Assembly: GCA_025929185.1 (NCBI GenBank)
Contig: JAICMO010000011.1
Coordinates: forward strand, 1 to 37,909
DNA length: 37,909 nucleotides
Source of the DNA: Pseudolabrys sp.
GTDB taxonomy: Bacteria > Pseudomonadota > Alphaproteobacteria > Rhizobiales > Xanthobacteraceae
Direction of reading: 5' to 3'
The first letter of the stretch is position 1. The number at the start of each line of letters is the position of its first letter. Shown one piece after another: positions 16,290 to 25,459 of the stretch. Below the pieces are notes generated by a model. The model was not told where the DNA came from. It ran no database searches and saw only the letters and a program-made list of their open reading frames with translations. The translations under genes and the position numbers were made by a program.

Positions 16290-17708
16290 GTGGCAATGGC
16301 CGCCAACGCAGCTCAAGAATTCGACCTCGTCGTCCACAACGGCACGCTGGTCATTCCCGGTGCCGGCCAGATCAAGGCCGATGTCGGGATTGCCGGCGGC
16401 AAGATTGTCGCCCTCGCAGAGAATCTTTCGGACACCGCGAAGGAAACCTACGATGCCGGCGGACGAACGGTGCTGCCCGGCATATTCGATCCGCATATCC
16501 ACATCGGGAACGAGCAGCCATACGAGTCGGAAGCGGAGACGGAAACGCGCGCCGCCATCCTGGGCGGCGTGACGACCGTCGGGATCTTCCTGCGCAGTCT
16601 CGAGGATTCCTATTTCGATCACCTGCCGGCTTTCCGCAAGGCGATGGACGAGCGCAGCTACGTCGACTCGGTGTTCCACCCGCAAATTTTCACCGAGCGG
16701 CAGATCGCGGAAATTCCGGGATACGCTGAACGGTTCGGCATCCGCTCGTTCAAGTTCTACATGTCGGGGATGCCGGGAATTGTGAAGTCTGTCACCGACG
16801 ACGTCCTGCTGCATGGCTTCCGCACAGTCGCATCGCTCGGACCGGACGCGGTTGCGTGCGTTCACTGCGAGACCGGCGCGTTGATCGACCGCGCGCGCAA
16901 CGAGCTCAAGGTGCGCAAGCCTGAAGGAACGCTTGCTGATTGGGAGGATGCTCATCCCGCCATCGCGGAAGCGCTTGCAATCCAGACGGCGCTCTACCTC
17001 GCGAAGATCGCCGGCGCACATCTCTACGTCGTGCATCTATCGAGCCGTCAGGGGCTTGCCGTCGTGCGCGCCGCTCGGCGCGCCGGCATGCATTTCACGG
17101 TCGAGACGACTACGCCGTACCTCGGCATCAACAGCGGCGATCCGAACGGCTTTCTTGTGAAGATGGTGCCGCCGGTGCGCACGCCCGAGCACCAGGAGGC
17201 ATTGTGGCAAGGCTTGCTCGAAGGGTCGATCAACACGGTCGGCACCGACAATACCTCGCGCGCCCGCGCCACCAAGAAACCCGAGGCCGGCTTGCACGGC
17301 TCGCGGCCCGGCCTGCCGGCGCTCGGCACGCATCTGCCGGCGCTCCTGCACTACGGCCGTTTGCGGGGTGTGCCACTCGAAATTTTGATCGAGCGCGCAA
17401 CCCGCAGTCCCGCGCGCGTTTACGGCATTTATCCGCAGAAGGGCACGATCGCGGTCGGTTCGGACGCCGATCTCGTCGTGGTCGACCTCGAGCTCGAGCG
17501 AGTCGTGCGCGCCGAAGACCTGCAAGGCATGTCGGACTTTTCGCCGTTCGAGGGGAAAAAGCTGCGTGGCTGGCCGGTGGCGACGATCAAGGCCGGCACG
17601 ATCGTTGCGCGCGACGGCAAGATCGTCGGCAAGCCGAACGGACGCTATCTGCCGCGCAAGCCCGCGCCCGCACGGCGCTTCGAATGGTTCAGAAGTGCGG
17701 AAGCTTGA
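16290..17708 (+). CDS. Dihydropyrimidinase/hydantoinase-family cyclic amidohydrolase
   Basis: This 472-residue cyclic amidohydrolase has the complete binuclear centre: His69/His71 (DPHIHIG), carboxylatable Lys155 (SFKFYM), His192 (VHCET), His249 (VVHLSS) and Asp320 (GTDNTS). It hydrolyses cyclic ureides (dihydropyrimidines, hydantoins, allantoin) by family precedent. Start is GTG 16290 or ATG 16296; neither has a strong ribosome site, and the gene lies 3 bp after the binding-protein stop, suggesting coupling. The C-terminus AVGSDADLVVVDLE followed by GWPVATIKAGTIVARDG is typical. It is last in the operon and convergent with the frameshifted amidohydrolase. A second homologue lies at 32355. 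Confidence 0.92.
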   Translation: MAMAANAAQEFDLVVHNGTLVIPGAGQIKADVGIAGGKIVALAENLSDTAKETYDAGGRTVLPGIFDPHIHIGNEQPYESEAETETRAAILGGVTTVGIFLRSLEDSYFDHLPAFRKAMDERSYVDSVFHPQIFTERQIAEIPGYAERFGIRSFKFYMSGMPGIVKSVTDDVLLHGFRTVASLGPDAVACVHCETGALIDRARNELKVRKPEGTLADWEDAHPAIAEALAIQTALYLAKIAGAHLYVVHLSSRQGLAVVRAARRAGMHFTVETTTPYLGINSGDPNGFLVKMVPPVRTPEHQEALWQGLLEGSINTVGTDNTSRARATKKPEAGLHGSRPGLPALGTHLPALLHYGRLRGVPLEILIERATRSPARVYGIYPQKGTIAVGSDADLVVVDLELERVVRAEDLQGMSDFSPFEGKKLRGWPVATIKAGTIVARDGKIVGKPNGRYLPRKPAPARRFEWFRSAEA

Positions 17709-17736
17709 ACTACGGGACGCGACATTGCCGGAACGA

Positions 17737-18701
17737 TCAGAGCCGCAGCAGACGGCGGGCGTTGCCGCCGAAAATCTTGGCCTTGTCTTCCGCCGAGATC
17801 GGCGTGCCTTCCAGCCAGCGCGCGCCCATCGTGTTGGATGCGAACGGCCAGTCGATCGAGAACATGATCCTGTCGACGCCCATTTCCATCATGCTGCAAA
17901 CGAGCGCGTTGGTGGAGAAATTGCCGCTGGTGGTGAGATGAAAATGCGAGCAGAAGGCGTCGCGAAAAGAGCCGCCGCGGTTGCCGGGGCGCGACAAGGT
18001 CTCGTCGATGCGGCTGAGCAGGAACGGCAAGCCTTCGCCGAGATGGCCGAGGATCACTTGCAGCGTGGGATAGGCGTCGAAGACACCGCTGAGCACCATG
18101 CGCACGCCCTGCGTCGCCGCTTCCACCGTGAAGCCGAGCGCAGGACCGACGAATTCCGGAAACTGTGTCAGGTAGTCCTTGTAGTAAACCTCAATTACAG
18201 CCGGGTGCGGAAACGACGGATGCAGATAGATCGGCACGTCGAGCTTCGCGGCGCGCTCGAAATCGGCCAGAACTGCTTGTCATCGATGAACCTGCCGTTG
18301 GTCAAGCCGTGAACCATTGCGCCCTTGAACCCGAGCTTCGTTACGGTGCGCTCAAGCTCGTCGGCCGCGGCTTTGGGATCGGGCGTTGGCAGGATGCCAA
18401 GCGCGGCAAACCGCGTCGGATTGGCTTTGACAATTTCCGCCAGCCGGTCGTTGGCCTGGCGCGAAAGCTGAACCGCTGGTTCCGCTTGCATCTTTTGCGT
18501 GCCGGGCGCGCCATGCGAAAGTACCTGGATATCAATGCCCGCTTCATCCATCTCCTTGATGCGAAGATCGGTGATGTCCTGCAATCGCTTTTCAACCTCG
18601 GACAGGCGCTTGCCCTCGCGCCCCGGAAAATGCGCGACCAGATCGCGATCCCAATAATGCTCCTCGAGCGTGACGACGCACGACGCGAAACGGTTGGCCA
18701 T
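17737..18701 (-). pseudogene. Frameshifted amidohydrolase (PF04909)
   Basis: Two frames together spell one amidohydrolase-2 protein of about 321 residues. The N-terminal part (from ATG 18701: MANRFASCVVTLEEHYWD) runs to FIDDKQFWPI. The remainder resumes in another frame at DVPIYLHPSFPHP and continues through ILGHLGEG and SIDWPFAS to GGNARRLLRL. The break lies at the AAA run 18260-18262 (plus strand), where one additional A would restore ...FWPIFERAAKLDVPIYLH. Metal His residues (YLHP, LGHLGEG) and Asp (SIDWPF) are otherwise intact, so inactivation is recent or the base loss is a sequencing error. It is divergent from the barbiturase-family gene. Confidence 0.85.
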
Positions 18702-18832
18702 AAGCCGATGTCCTTCATGCAAGGCGATGGCCGGTTATACCGACCAGCATATGCGCCGACCATATCCAAATTTGCAGAGCGGATGCGATTCTGAATTTTC
18801 AAAAGCGACAACGGAGAAAACTGGAACGTCCA
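18702..18832. promoter_or_regulatory. Divergent promoter region, amidohydrolase / barbiturase-family gene
   Basis: This 131-bp gap contains AAATTTGCA (18768-18776), which resembles the AATTTGCATTA variant (complement of 6336-6346) but not the full TTTGTAT motif. No other structure was recognised. Confidence 0.25.
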
Positions 18833-19927
18833 ATGGCGATCGAAGTGCTCAAGGTTGAATTGAAGACGGTGCAAGACGCATCGGGACTGGAGGACGCAAT
18901 AAATGCGGGCGTCTTCCAGGCGGACGAAGTCATTGCCGTGATCGGCAAAACCGAGGGAAACGGCGGCGTCAACGATTTCACCCGCATCCTCGCCGATCAG
19001 GCCTATCGCCGCGTGCTCCTCAAACACGGCAAGCGCGACGAAAAAGCGGTTGCGCAAATCCCGATGGTCTGGTCGGGCGGCTGCGACGGCGTGATGACGC
19101 CGCATGCCACGATTTTCGCGCGCAACGGCAAAACGGGTCCGGCATCCGAGTCGCGACTGGCGATCGGCACATCGATGAGCGCGGAATTGCTGCCCGAAGA
19201 TATCGGCCGGCCGGCGATGGTCGAAAAGGTTGCCGACGCCGTAAAAGAGGCCATGCGCGACGCCGGCATCGACGATCCAAACGACGTTCACTACGTGCAA
19301 ACCAAGACGCCGTTGCTCACTATCGATTCGGTGCGCGATGCCGAGTCGCGAGGGCATCACGTCGCCTGCGAGGTGCACGACTCCATGGGAGTATCGAACG
19401 GCACCACCGCGCTCGGCATTGCGATGGCGCTCGGTGAAATCAAGATGCCAAAAGCCGAAGAAATCTGCCGCAATCTGGACCTTTATTCCTCCGTTGCTTC
19501 TTGTTCGTCGGGAGTCGAGCTAACGCAAGCGCAGATCGTTTTGCTTGGCAACAAGCCCGGAGCCGGCGGCCGTTACCGGATCGGCCATTCCGTCATGCAG
19601 GACGCCCTTGATATTGACGGCATTTACGACGCCATCCGCAATGCCGGCCTGAGCCTGCCGGACCGTCCGCGTGCCAGCGATCTCAATGGCAAAGTCGTCA
19701 ACTGTTTCATGAAGTGCGAAGCCGACCGCCGCGGCACGTTGCGCGGCCGACGCCAAATCATGCTCGACGATTCCGACGTCCATCATCACCGGCATTCCAA
19801 GGCGGCGGTGAGCGGAGTAGCCGCAACGGCCATTGGCGACCCGGCCGTGTTCGTCTCTGTTGACGCCATGCATCAGGGGCCGCAAGGCGGCGGCCCGGTC
19901 GTTGCGATCATCGATGCCGGTGAGTGA
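18833..19927 (+). CDS. Ring-opening amidohydrolase: barbiturase / cyanuric acid hydrolase family
   Basis: This 364-residue protein belongs to the small AtzD/TrzD/barbiturase family, which has a threefold internal repeat (Toblerone fold) and three Ser-Lys pairs. All three are visible: Lys39 (IGKTEGNGG) with Ser81 (WSGGCDGV), Lys158 (QTKTP) with Ser226 (SCSSGVEL), and Lys294 ([10 protein letters not shown]) with Ser342 ([13 protein letters not shown]). Family members hydrolytically open barbiturate to ureidomalonate or cyanurate to carboxybiuret, in the cytoplasm. The neighbouring amidase, the deaminase, and the molybdenum hydroxylase 7 kb away favour barbiturate, but key substrate-selecting residues need a structural alignment. 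It is followed after 27 bp by the amidase in one operon. Confidence 0.93.
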   Translation: MAIEVLKVELKTVQDASGLEDAINAGVFQADEVIAVIGKTEGNGGVNDFTRILADQAYRRVLLKHGKRDEKAVAQIPMVWSGGCDGVMTPHATIFARNGKTGPASESRLAIGTSMSAELLPEDIGRPAMVEKVADAVKEAMRDAGIDDPNDVHYVQTKTPLLTIDSVRDAESRGHHVACEVHDSMGVSNGTTALGIAMALGEIKMPKAEEICRNLDLYSSVASCSSGVELTQAQIVLLGNKPGAGGRYRIGHSVMQDALDIDGIYDAIRNAGLSLPDRPRASDLNGKVVNCFMKCEADRRGTLRGRRQIMLDDSDVHHHRHSKAAVSGVAATAIGDPAVFVSVDAMHQGPQGGGPVVAIIDAGE

Positions 19928-19954
19928 GCGATCGGATCAAGGGAATTCGCGCCT

Positions 19955-21370
19955 ATGACCGACGATGAACTATGGCGAAAATCGACTTGCGAGCTCGTAT
20001 CGCTCATCCGCAGGCGGAAAATAAGCCCGCTTGAGCTCTTCGATTCGCAGCTCTCGGCCATCGAGCGCTTCAATCCGAAACTCAATGCCATCGTCACGCT
20101 GGCTGCGGATCAGGCACGGGAAGCCGCGCGCCAGGCGGAGCAAGCTGTCATGCGCGACGCAACACTTGGCTCGCTGCATGGCATCCCGATCGGCATCAAA
20201 GACGTGACGCCAACCGCGGGAATTCGCACCACGTATGGCTCACCGCTGTTCAAGGATCATGTCCCGTCCGAAGACGCGGAAGTGGTGAGCCGCCTGAAAG
20301 CGGCCGGCGCCATTGTGCTCGCCAAGACCAACACGCCGGAGTTCGCGGCCGGCGCGAACACAGTCAATCCGTTATTCGGCGCTACACGCAATCCGTGGAA
20401 CACGTTGCTCAGCCCGGCCGGTTCTTCCGGAGGCTCGGCGGCCGCGGTCGCGAGCGGGATGCTGCCGATCGCGCAAGGCACCGATTTCGGCTGCTCCATC
20501 CGGATTCCTGCCGCGTTCTGCGGCATCGTCGGCATTCGCCCCACCCCGGGGCTGACGCCGAACTATCCCATACGGCTCGGCTGGGATCCGGGCCAGGTGC
20601 ACGGCCCCCTCGCCCGCAACGCGGAAGACGCCGCTCTTTTTCTTGATGCAATCGTCGGGTTCACGCGCCGCTCGCCAATCTCGGTTGAGCCGCCTTGGGC
20701 CAGTAGTTTCGATGTCGTCGAGAGAACCCGCGACGCCAAAGGCGTTCGCATCGCCTTCGCACGCGACATTGCGGGTATCGGCGTCGATGTTGAAATCGAG
20801 GCAATCTGCCGCAAGGCTGCCGAGAGGTTGCGTGCGCAAGGAGCAACCGTCGAGGAGATCGATCTCGATCTTTCCGCCGGACGCGACCCATACAAGACTT
20901 GGCGCGGCGTCTGGATGGTCGGGCAGCAGTTTCGCAATCTGCGACGGCTCGAGGAGTTCGGAGAAAACCTCAAGGGCAACGTCAAATCCGGCCTGACGAT
21001 CACCACGCAGGATATCGCCGCCGCAGAAGGAGTGCGCATTGCGCTGTTTCAGAAAATGGCGGAGCTGTTTGAGCGCTACGACGTACTGATGACACCAGCG
21101 GCGCCGGTGAAACCTTATCCGGTGGAGATCAATTTCCCGAATGAGATCAACGGCAGAGCTTTCGATAATTACATTGACTGGATTGCGCCGGCCTTCCTCA
21201 TCACCTTGCTCAGCCTTCCGGCCGCAAGCGTGCCCGCCGGGCTAACTGCTGACAACCTGCCGGTCGGCTTGCAAATCGTCGGACCACGCTTTGACGAGCC
21301 GAGATTGTTGGCGCTCGCCAAACTGGTGGCACAGGCTAACCCGATCGGCTGGCCGCCGATCTCGCGCTAG
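19955..21370 (+). CDS. Amidase-signature hydrolase, candidate ureidomalonase or carboxybiuret/biuret amidase
   Basis: This 471-residue amidase-signature enzyme has catalytic Lys82 (GIPIGIKDVTP), the Ser-rich cis-Ser segment SPAGSSGGSAAAVASG (153-168) and the nucleophile Ser181 in GTDFGCSIRIPA, where Cys180 replaces the common Gly. Family members cleave linear amides, and AtzE/AtzF act on cyanurate ring-opening products. Placement directly after the barbiturase-family gene suggests it cleaves that enzyme's product (ureidomalonate to malonate and urea, or carboxybiuret). ATG 19955 is preceded by AAGGGA. Its stop shares the palindrome CTAG with the stop of the convergent MBL-fold gene. Confidence 0.92.
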   Translation: MTDDELWRKSTCELVSLIRRRKISPLELFDSQLSAIERFNPKLNAIVTLAADQAREAARQAEQAVMRDATLGSLHGIPIGIKDVTPTAGIRTTYGSPLFKDHVPSEDAEVVSRLKAAGAIVLAKTNTPEFAAGANTVNPLFGATRNPWNTLLSPAGSSGGSAAAVASGMLPIAQGTDFGCSIRIPAAFCGIVGIRPTPGLTPNYPIRLGWDPGQVHGPLARNAEDAALFLDAIVGFTRRSPISVEPPWASSFDVVERTRDAKGVRIAFARDIAGIGVDVEIEAICRKAAERLRAQGATVEEIDLDLSAGRDPYKTWRGVWMVGQQFRNLRRLEEFGENLKGNVKSGLTITTQDIAAAEGVRIALFQKMAELFERYDVLMTPAAPVKPYPVEINFPNEINGRAFDNYIDWIAPAFLITLLSLPAASVPAGLTADNLPVGLQIVGPRFDEPRLLALAKLVAQANPIGWPPISR

Positions 21371-22269
21371 CCGCGCAGATAACGGTATGCCGAACGGATA
21401 TTAAACGGCATCCATTCCTTGTAGCGCGGCATCGCCGCGTAATCGGCAAGCATGATGTCATTGACGGCTGCGTCTTCAGAAAGGCCGCCGGTCAGCGCTT
21501 GCTGCACGGCCGAGCGAATTGCCGCCAAAAGATCGCGAAATGCCGCAACTTCCTTCAACGAAGCCGGCTCGCCATGACCGGGAATGACGGTTTTGACGTC
21601 CATCTGGAGAACGCGATCAAGTACGGCAATCCAGCCATTGAGGTCGCAATCGCCGAACCAGGGAAAGCGCCCGTGGAAAAACAGATCGCCGAGAAAAATG
21701 ATGCCGATTTTTTTTACATAAATTGCAAGGTCCCCATCGCAATGCGAGGGTCCCCAATACTCCATGTGAAGCGTGTCTCCTGCCAGCCTGAATTCCATCC
21801 TGTCGGCAAACGTCTCCGACGGCGGCAAGATCGCCATAGGCCTCGTGCCGCCGACGCGATTAAGAAACCACGCGCGTTCACTCTCCGGCACAAGTTCGGC
21901 GAAATTGCCGCCGAAAAAAAGTCGCGCTTTCGAAAGCGGGGCGCTGACGCTCGTCGCGCCCGACGATGGTCCGATCTCGCTTTCAAGGGCACGCAACGTC
22001 TTCTCATGGGCGAGAACAGGCGATCCGGCAAACGCGACGTTCCCGGCCACGTGGTCGAGATGATAATGCGTGTTCACCAGCGCGCGGACAGGGCTTTTGA
22101 GCGACGCTTTCAAGGCGTCGCGGAATTTCTCGCCATATGCACGACTTTGCTGGGCGTCAATGACGATCAGCCCGTTTGGCGTTTCGATGGCTCCTGCGTT
22201 TGAATCGCCTCCCGCCCCGATCCATGCGTAAACGCCGGCGCCAATCTGCCTGAGCTGTGCGTCAGTCAT
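21367..22269 (-). CDS. Metallo-beta-lactamase-fold hydrolase
   Basis: This 300-residue MBL-fold protein has the zinc motif THYHLDH (His68, His70, Asp72, His73), a further His in GPSHCDGD, an Asp in FLGDLFF and the terminal His in IPGHGEPA. There is no signal peptide. The pattern fits the glyoxalase II, lactonase and quinoprotein-relay-related subgroup; the substrate is not assignable. It is last in the minus-strand operon starting at 26746 and lies 25 bp after the RidA gene. Its stop overlaps that of the convergent amidase. Confidence 0.88.
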   Translation of the reverse strand: MTDAQLRQIGAGVYAWIGAGGDSNAGAIETPNGLIVIDAQQSRAYGEKFRDALKASLKSPVRALVNTHYHLDHVAGNVAFAGSPVLAHEKTLRALESEIGPSSGATSVSAPLSKARLFFGGNFAELVPESERAWFLNRVGGTRPMAILPPSETFADRMEFRLAGDTLHMEYWGPSHCDGDLAIYVKKIGIIFLGDLFFHGRFPWFGDCDLNGWIAVLDRVLQMDVKTVIPGHGEPASLKEVAAFRDLLAAIRSAVQQALTGGLSEDAAVNDIMLADYAAMPRYKEWMPFNIRSAYRYLRG

Positions 22270-22294
22270 CGCGGCGCGGTTCGCGGGTTCAATG

Positions 22295-22693
22295 TTACTT
22301 CGGGATAACTGCGATCGCGCTGATCTCGATCAGGAATTCCGGCGATGTCATCTTGCTGACCTCAACCATCGTCGAGGCCGGCAGCGGCGGCGTGAAGTAC
22401 TGCTTTCGCACCTCGTGAATAGCCTGGAAGTGCTCCATGTTGCGAATATAGACGTCAACACGGCAGACGTGGTCGAGCGTGCCGCCGGCGCCTTCCACCG
22501 CCGCTTTGATATTCTCGCAAACCTGCTTGGTCTGCGCGGTGATGTCGCCGATGCCGGCTATCGTGCCGTCCGGCCGGCGGGCGGTCATTCCGGAAATGAA
22601 GACCAGGCGTCCTTCGGCTTCGACCACAGTGGCCTGAGAAAAAATGCCACTTGGTTTGCGGATCTTGTCAGTTGTGACTTCATTCTTGGACAT
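22295..22693 (-). CDS. RidA family protein without the deaminase Arg
   Basis: This 132-residue single-domain RidA/YjgF protein has LVFISGMTARRPDG, the DITAQTKQVCENI helix and VCRVDVYI. The C-terminal block reads PPLPASTMVEV, where active RidA enzymes have PARSxVEV; Ser107 stands in place of the catalytic Arg. EFLIEISAIAV is conserved. It is therefore likely not a canonical 2-aminoacrylate deaminase but belongs to one of the Arg-lacking Rid subgroups often tied to catabolic operons. AGGAAG lies six bases upstream of ATG 22693. It sits between the ABC ATPase and the MBL-fold hydrolase. Confidence 0.92.
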   Translation of the reverse strand: MSKNEVTTDKIRKPSGIFSQATVVEAEGRLVFISGMTARRPDGTIAGIGDITAQTKQVCENIKAAVEGAGGTLDHVCRVDVYIRNMEHFQAIHEVRKQYFTPPLPASTMVEVSKMTSPEFLIEISAIAVIPK

Positions 22694-22742
22694 GTCCGGC
22701 TTCCTGTTGAGATGGTTTTACATCGGCGGCACGCAGACCGCA

Positions 22743-23537
22743 TCAGGTCAGCAAAAGCTGATCGTCGGAGATCTCCGCGCCTTCCTTGCGCCGGAACATC
22801 CGCACGAGCTGTTCGACGGTCATCGAGGCGCGTTCTGCGCCGGTGATGTCGAGGATGATCTGTCCCTGATGCAGCATGATCGTTCTGGTGCCGAATTCAA
22901 GCGCCTGCCGCATGCTGTGCGTCACCATCACCGTCGTGATTCCGAATTTCTGTACGATTTCGCGGGTGAGATTCATCACCAGCTCGGCAGCGGCGGGATC
23001 GAGCGCGGCGGTGTGCTCGTCGAGCAGCAGCACTTGCGTCGTGCCAAGCGTCGCCATGATCAGCGCCAGCGCTTGGCGTTGGCCGCCGGAAAGCAGCGCG
23101 ACGCGATCGTGGAGACGCTTCTCGAGACCCAACCCCAGCATCGAAAGACGCTCGACCGCTATCTGGCGAAGGTCGTTCGTGATCGCGAAGCGAAATCCGC
23201 GCGGCGCGGTGCGTGCCGCCGCGATCGCGACGTTCTCGATGATCGACATGTCCTCGCAAATACCGGCGCGCGGGTCCTGAAACATGCGCGCCAGCACGGC
23301 CGAACGCCTGTGCACCGGCCAGCTCGTCACGTCTACACCGCCGATGAAAATGCGGCCGCTGCCGGGCGAAATTTCTCCGGCGAGCAGGTTGAGCAAGGTC
23401 GACTTGCCGGCGCCGTTCGATCCGATCACGGTGACAAAGTCGCCTTTGCCAATCGACAGGTTGATATCGCGCAAAGCCCGGTTCTCTAGCGCGGTGCCCC
23501 TGTTGAAGGTGACGCCGAGATTTTCGACGCGGATCAT
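22743..23537 (-). CDS. ABC transporter ATP-binding protein, TrpZ-like
   Basis: This 264-residue ATPase has Walker A GSNGAGKST (39-47), signature LLSGGQRQAL, Walker B VLLLDEHTAALDP (His where Pro is common) and H-loop VTHSMRQAL. ATG 23537 overlaps the permease stop (ATGA), ruling out the longer upstream frame. The GSNGAGKS/DEHTAALDP pattern is that of ABC systems paired with ABC_sub_bind (PF04392) binding proteins such as TrpXYZ. It energises the importer formed with genes 23534-25434. Confidence 0.93.
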   Translation of the reverse strand: MIRVENLGVTFNRGTALENRALRDINLSIGKGDFVTVIGSNGAGKSTLLNLLAGEISPGSGRIFIGGVDVTSWPVHRRSAVLARMFQDPRAGICEDMSIIENVAIAAARTAPRGFRFAITNDLRQIAVERLSMLGLGLEKRLHDRVALLSGGQRQALALIMATLGTTQVLLLDEHTAALDPAAAELVMNLTREIVQKFGITTVMVTHSMRQALEFGTRTIMLHQGQIILDITGAERASMTVEQLVRMFRRKEGAEISDDQLLLT

Positions 23538-24430
23538 TTGAACCGGCCCGGCCGCCGCAAAAGCGAGGATTTCCGCACGGGCGTCCACAGAGCGACGGCG
23601 ACCAACACCGCGGTCACGACGTTCACGTCGGACGCGGTCAGCCCGATGGCGTTGCTGCTCAGCGCCAGCGCCAGCGCGATCCGGTAAAGGATCGAGCCCA
23701 ACACGCACGCGAGCGTCAACATTGAAATGGCGCGCGATGGCATCAGCGCGGTGCCGCCGATCACGGCGGCAAGCGCGACAACGATGACACCGATGCCCAT
23801 CGAGACATCGGCGGCGCCCAACATTTGCGCAAACAGAGCCCCGCTCAGCGCCGTCAGCCCGTTGGCGATCGCCAAGCCCACCACGATCATGCGGCCGACC
23901 TGAATGCCGTTCGCCTCCGCCATGCGCGGATTGGCGCCGGCCGCGCGCATCGCCAGCCCAAATCCCGTTCCGAGGAAGAGATCGATCGCGATTTTGGCAA
24001 CGACGACGACGATGGCCAAGAGCACCATCGGCGCGTAAAGCGACGGCACCCCGAGCTGTTCAAACGGCGTGTAGACCGTTGTCATGTTGATGAGCCCGAT
24101 GTTCGGCCGATCCATGACGCGCAGGTTGACCGAATAGAGCGCAATCGCCGTCAGGATGCCGGCGAGGATGTGCAGGATGCGCAGCTTGCGATTGAGAAAG
24201 GCGGTGGCGAAGCCTGCGAGGCAGCCGGTGAGCCCGGCAACGAAGGTCGCCGTCCAGGCGTCGACGCCGCTGACCATGAGCTTGGCGGCGACCGCGGCGC
24301 CGAGCGGAAACGAGCCCTCAACCGTCAGGTCGGGAAAATCCAGCACCCGAAAGGTGAGATAGGCGCCCAACGCGACGAGCGCGAAAGCCAAGCCCGTCTC
24401 GAGAGCGCCGGTGAAAGCGTAGAGACTCAA
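23534..24430 (-). CDS. ABC transporter permease, TrpY-like (BPD_transp_2)
   Basis: This 298-residue permease is very hydrophobic, with eight to ten membrane segments and the conserved stretch RVLDFPDLTVEGSFPLGAAV typical of this permease class. GFGLAMRAAGANPRMAEANG is the cytoplasmic coupling region. The start is TTG 24430, because an in-frame TAA lies two codons upstream and the next Met is well inside the first repeat. It is coupled to the ATPase by an ATGA overlap. Confidence 0.9.
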   Translation of the reverse strand: MSLYAFTGALETGLAFALVALGAYLTFRVLDFPDLTVEGSFPLGAAVAAKLMVSGVDAWTATFVAGLTGCLAGFATAFLNRKLRILHILAGILTAIALYSVNLRVMDRPNIGLINMTTVYTPFEQLGVPSLYAPMVLLAIVVVVAKIAIDLFLGTGFGLAMRAAGANPRMAEANGIQVGRMIVVGLAIANGLTALSGALFAQMLGAADVSMGIGVIVVALAAVIGGTALMPSRAISMLTLACVLGSILYRIALALALSSNAIGLTASDVNVVTAVLVAVALWTPVRKSSLLRRPGRFK

Positions 24431-24459
24431 GTTTTACGTCCGAAGGCTCGTCGTAACCG

Positions 24460-25434
24460 TTAGAAGACCTGCGCCGCCCTTTTCAGCAAAGCCGGCGAGA
24501 GCTTCACGCCCATTTTCTCGGCCGATTCCTTGTTGACGTAGAGCGCAAGCGAGTTCGGCAAGTCCTTCATGTATTGAACGTCCATGTCGCCCGGCTTGGT
24601 GCCTTTGAAGACCTTGTCCACCATATCAGCCGTGCGCTTGCCCATGTCCACGAAATCGAACCCGACCGTGGCGACGGCCCCGCGTTGCACGCTGCGGCGT
24701 TCGGCGGTGAATATCGGCAACTTGGCGTCTTGCGCGACCTTCACCAGCGATTCGAAGGCGCCATAGACCGTCGTGTCGTTAGGCACGAAAATCGCGTCGA
24801 CCTTGCCGACGAGCGCTTGCCCGGCGCTCGGGACATTGTTGAGACCCATTGCCGGCGATTCGACCGTCTTGAAGCCCATCTTCGGCGCCAACGCCTTCAC
24901 ACTCTCGACCGTCGAACGTGCGTTATCGAGACTCGGATCATAGACGAGGCCGAGCCGCTTCAGGTTCGGCACGATCTCCTTGACGATGTCGAGTTGCCGC
25001 TCGGTTGGAACGAGATCCGATATGCCCGACGCATTGCCGCCGGGATGCTTGAGCCGCGGCACGAGCTTCGATTTGAGCGGATCGGTCACGGTCGTGAAGA
25101 TGATCGGGATGTCTTTGGTCGCCGCCACCGCGGCCTGGCTGGTCGGGGTCGTGATGGTGACGATCACATCGGGCTTTTCGCCGATGAACTGGCGCACAAT
25201 TTGTTGCGCTGTGCCGAAATTACCTTGTGCGCTCTTGAAATCGACCTTGAGATTCTTGCCCTCAACATAGCCGTGCGCGGCGAGGCCCTTGATGAGACCG
25301 TCTTTCACCTCGAGCAGCTGAGGCGTGTCGTTCATGGTGATGATTGACATCGTCTTGACATCTGCCGCATGCGCCGACGTGCCGAGCGCAAGGCAGAACA
25401 GTGCGCTTATGAAAGCCAGCAAGGTCTTCCGCAT
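24460..25434 (-). CDS. ABC substrate-binding protein, TrpX-like (PF04392)
   Basis: This 324-residue periplasmic protein has a clear signal peptide (MRKTLLAFISALFCLALG, cleavage after SAHA). The ABC_sub_bind signature blocks are present: IVRQFIGEKPDVIVTITTP, IPIIFTTVTDPL, GNASGISDLVPTERQL and DAIFVPNDTTVYGA. The family includes tryptophan and tyrosine binders and many of unknown ligand. AGGGAGG lies seven bases before ATG 25434. It follows the M20 deacylase in the same operon, so an acylated or amidated amino-acid-like ligand is possible. Confidence 0.93.
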   Translation of the reverse strand: MRKTLLAFISALFCLALGTSAHAADVKTMSIITMNDTPQLLEVKDGLIKGLAAHGYVEGKNLKVDFKSAQGNFGTAQQIVRQFIGEKPDVIVTITTPTSQAAVAATKDIPIIFTTVTDPLKSKLVPRLKHPGGNASGISDLVPTERQLDIVKEIVPNLKRLGLVYDPSLDNARSTVESVKALAPKMGFKTVESPAMGLNNVPSAGQALVGKVDAIFVPNDTTVYGAFESLVKVAQDAKLPIFTAERRSVQRGAVATVGFDFVDMGKRTADMVDKVFKGTKPGDMDVQYMKDLPNSLALYVNKESAEKMGVKLSPALLKRAAQVF

Positions 25435-25459
25435 TTATTTCCTCCCTGATGCCCGGACT

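Noticed and set aside
15309-17036. 575-codon minus-strand frame across binding-protein and hydantoinase genes
   Set aside because: Antisense to two well-supported genes; product composition (Arg/His/Asp-rich, no motifs) is that of a shadow frame.
18833-21370. Calling the pair atzD/atzE of an s-triazine pathway outright
   Set aside because: The family signature is shared by barbiturases, no triazine chlorohydrolase (AtzA/B), LysR-type AtzR or AtzG-like small subunit is seen, and the Mo hydroxylase fits barbiturate better; kept as an alternative only.
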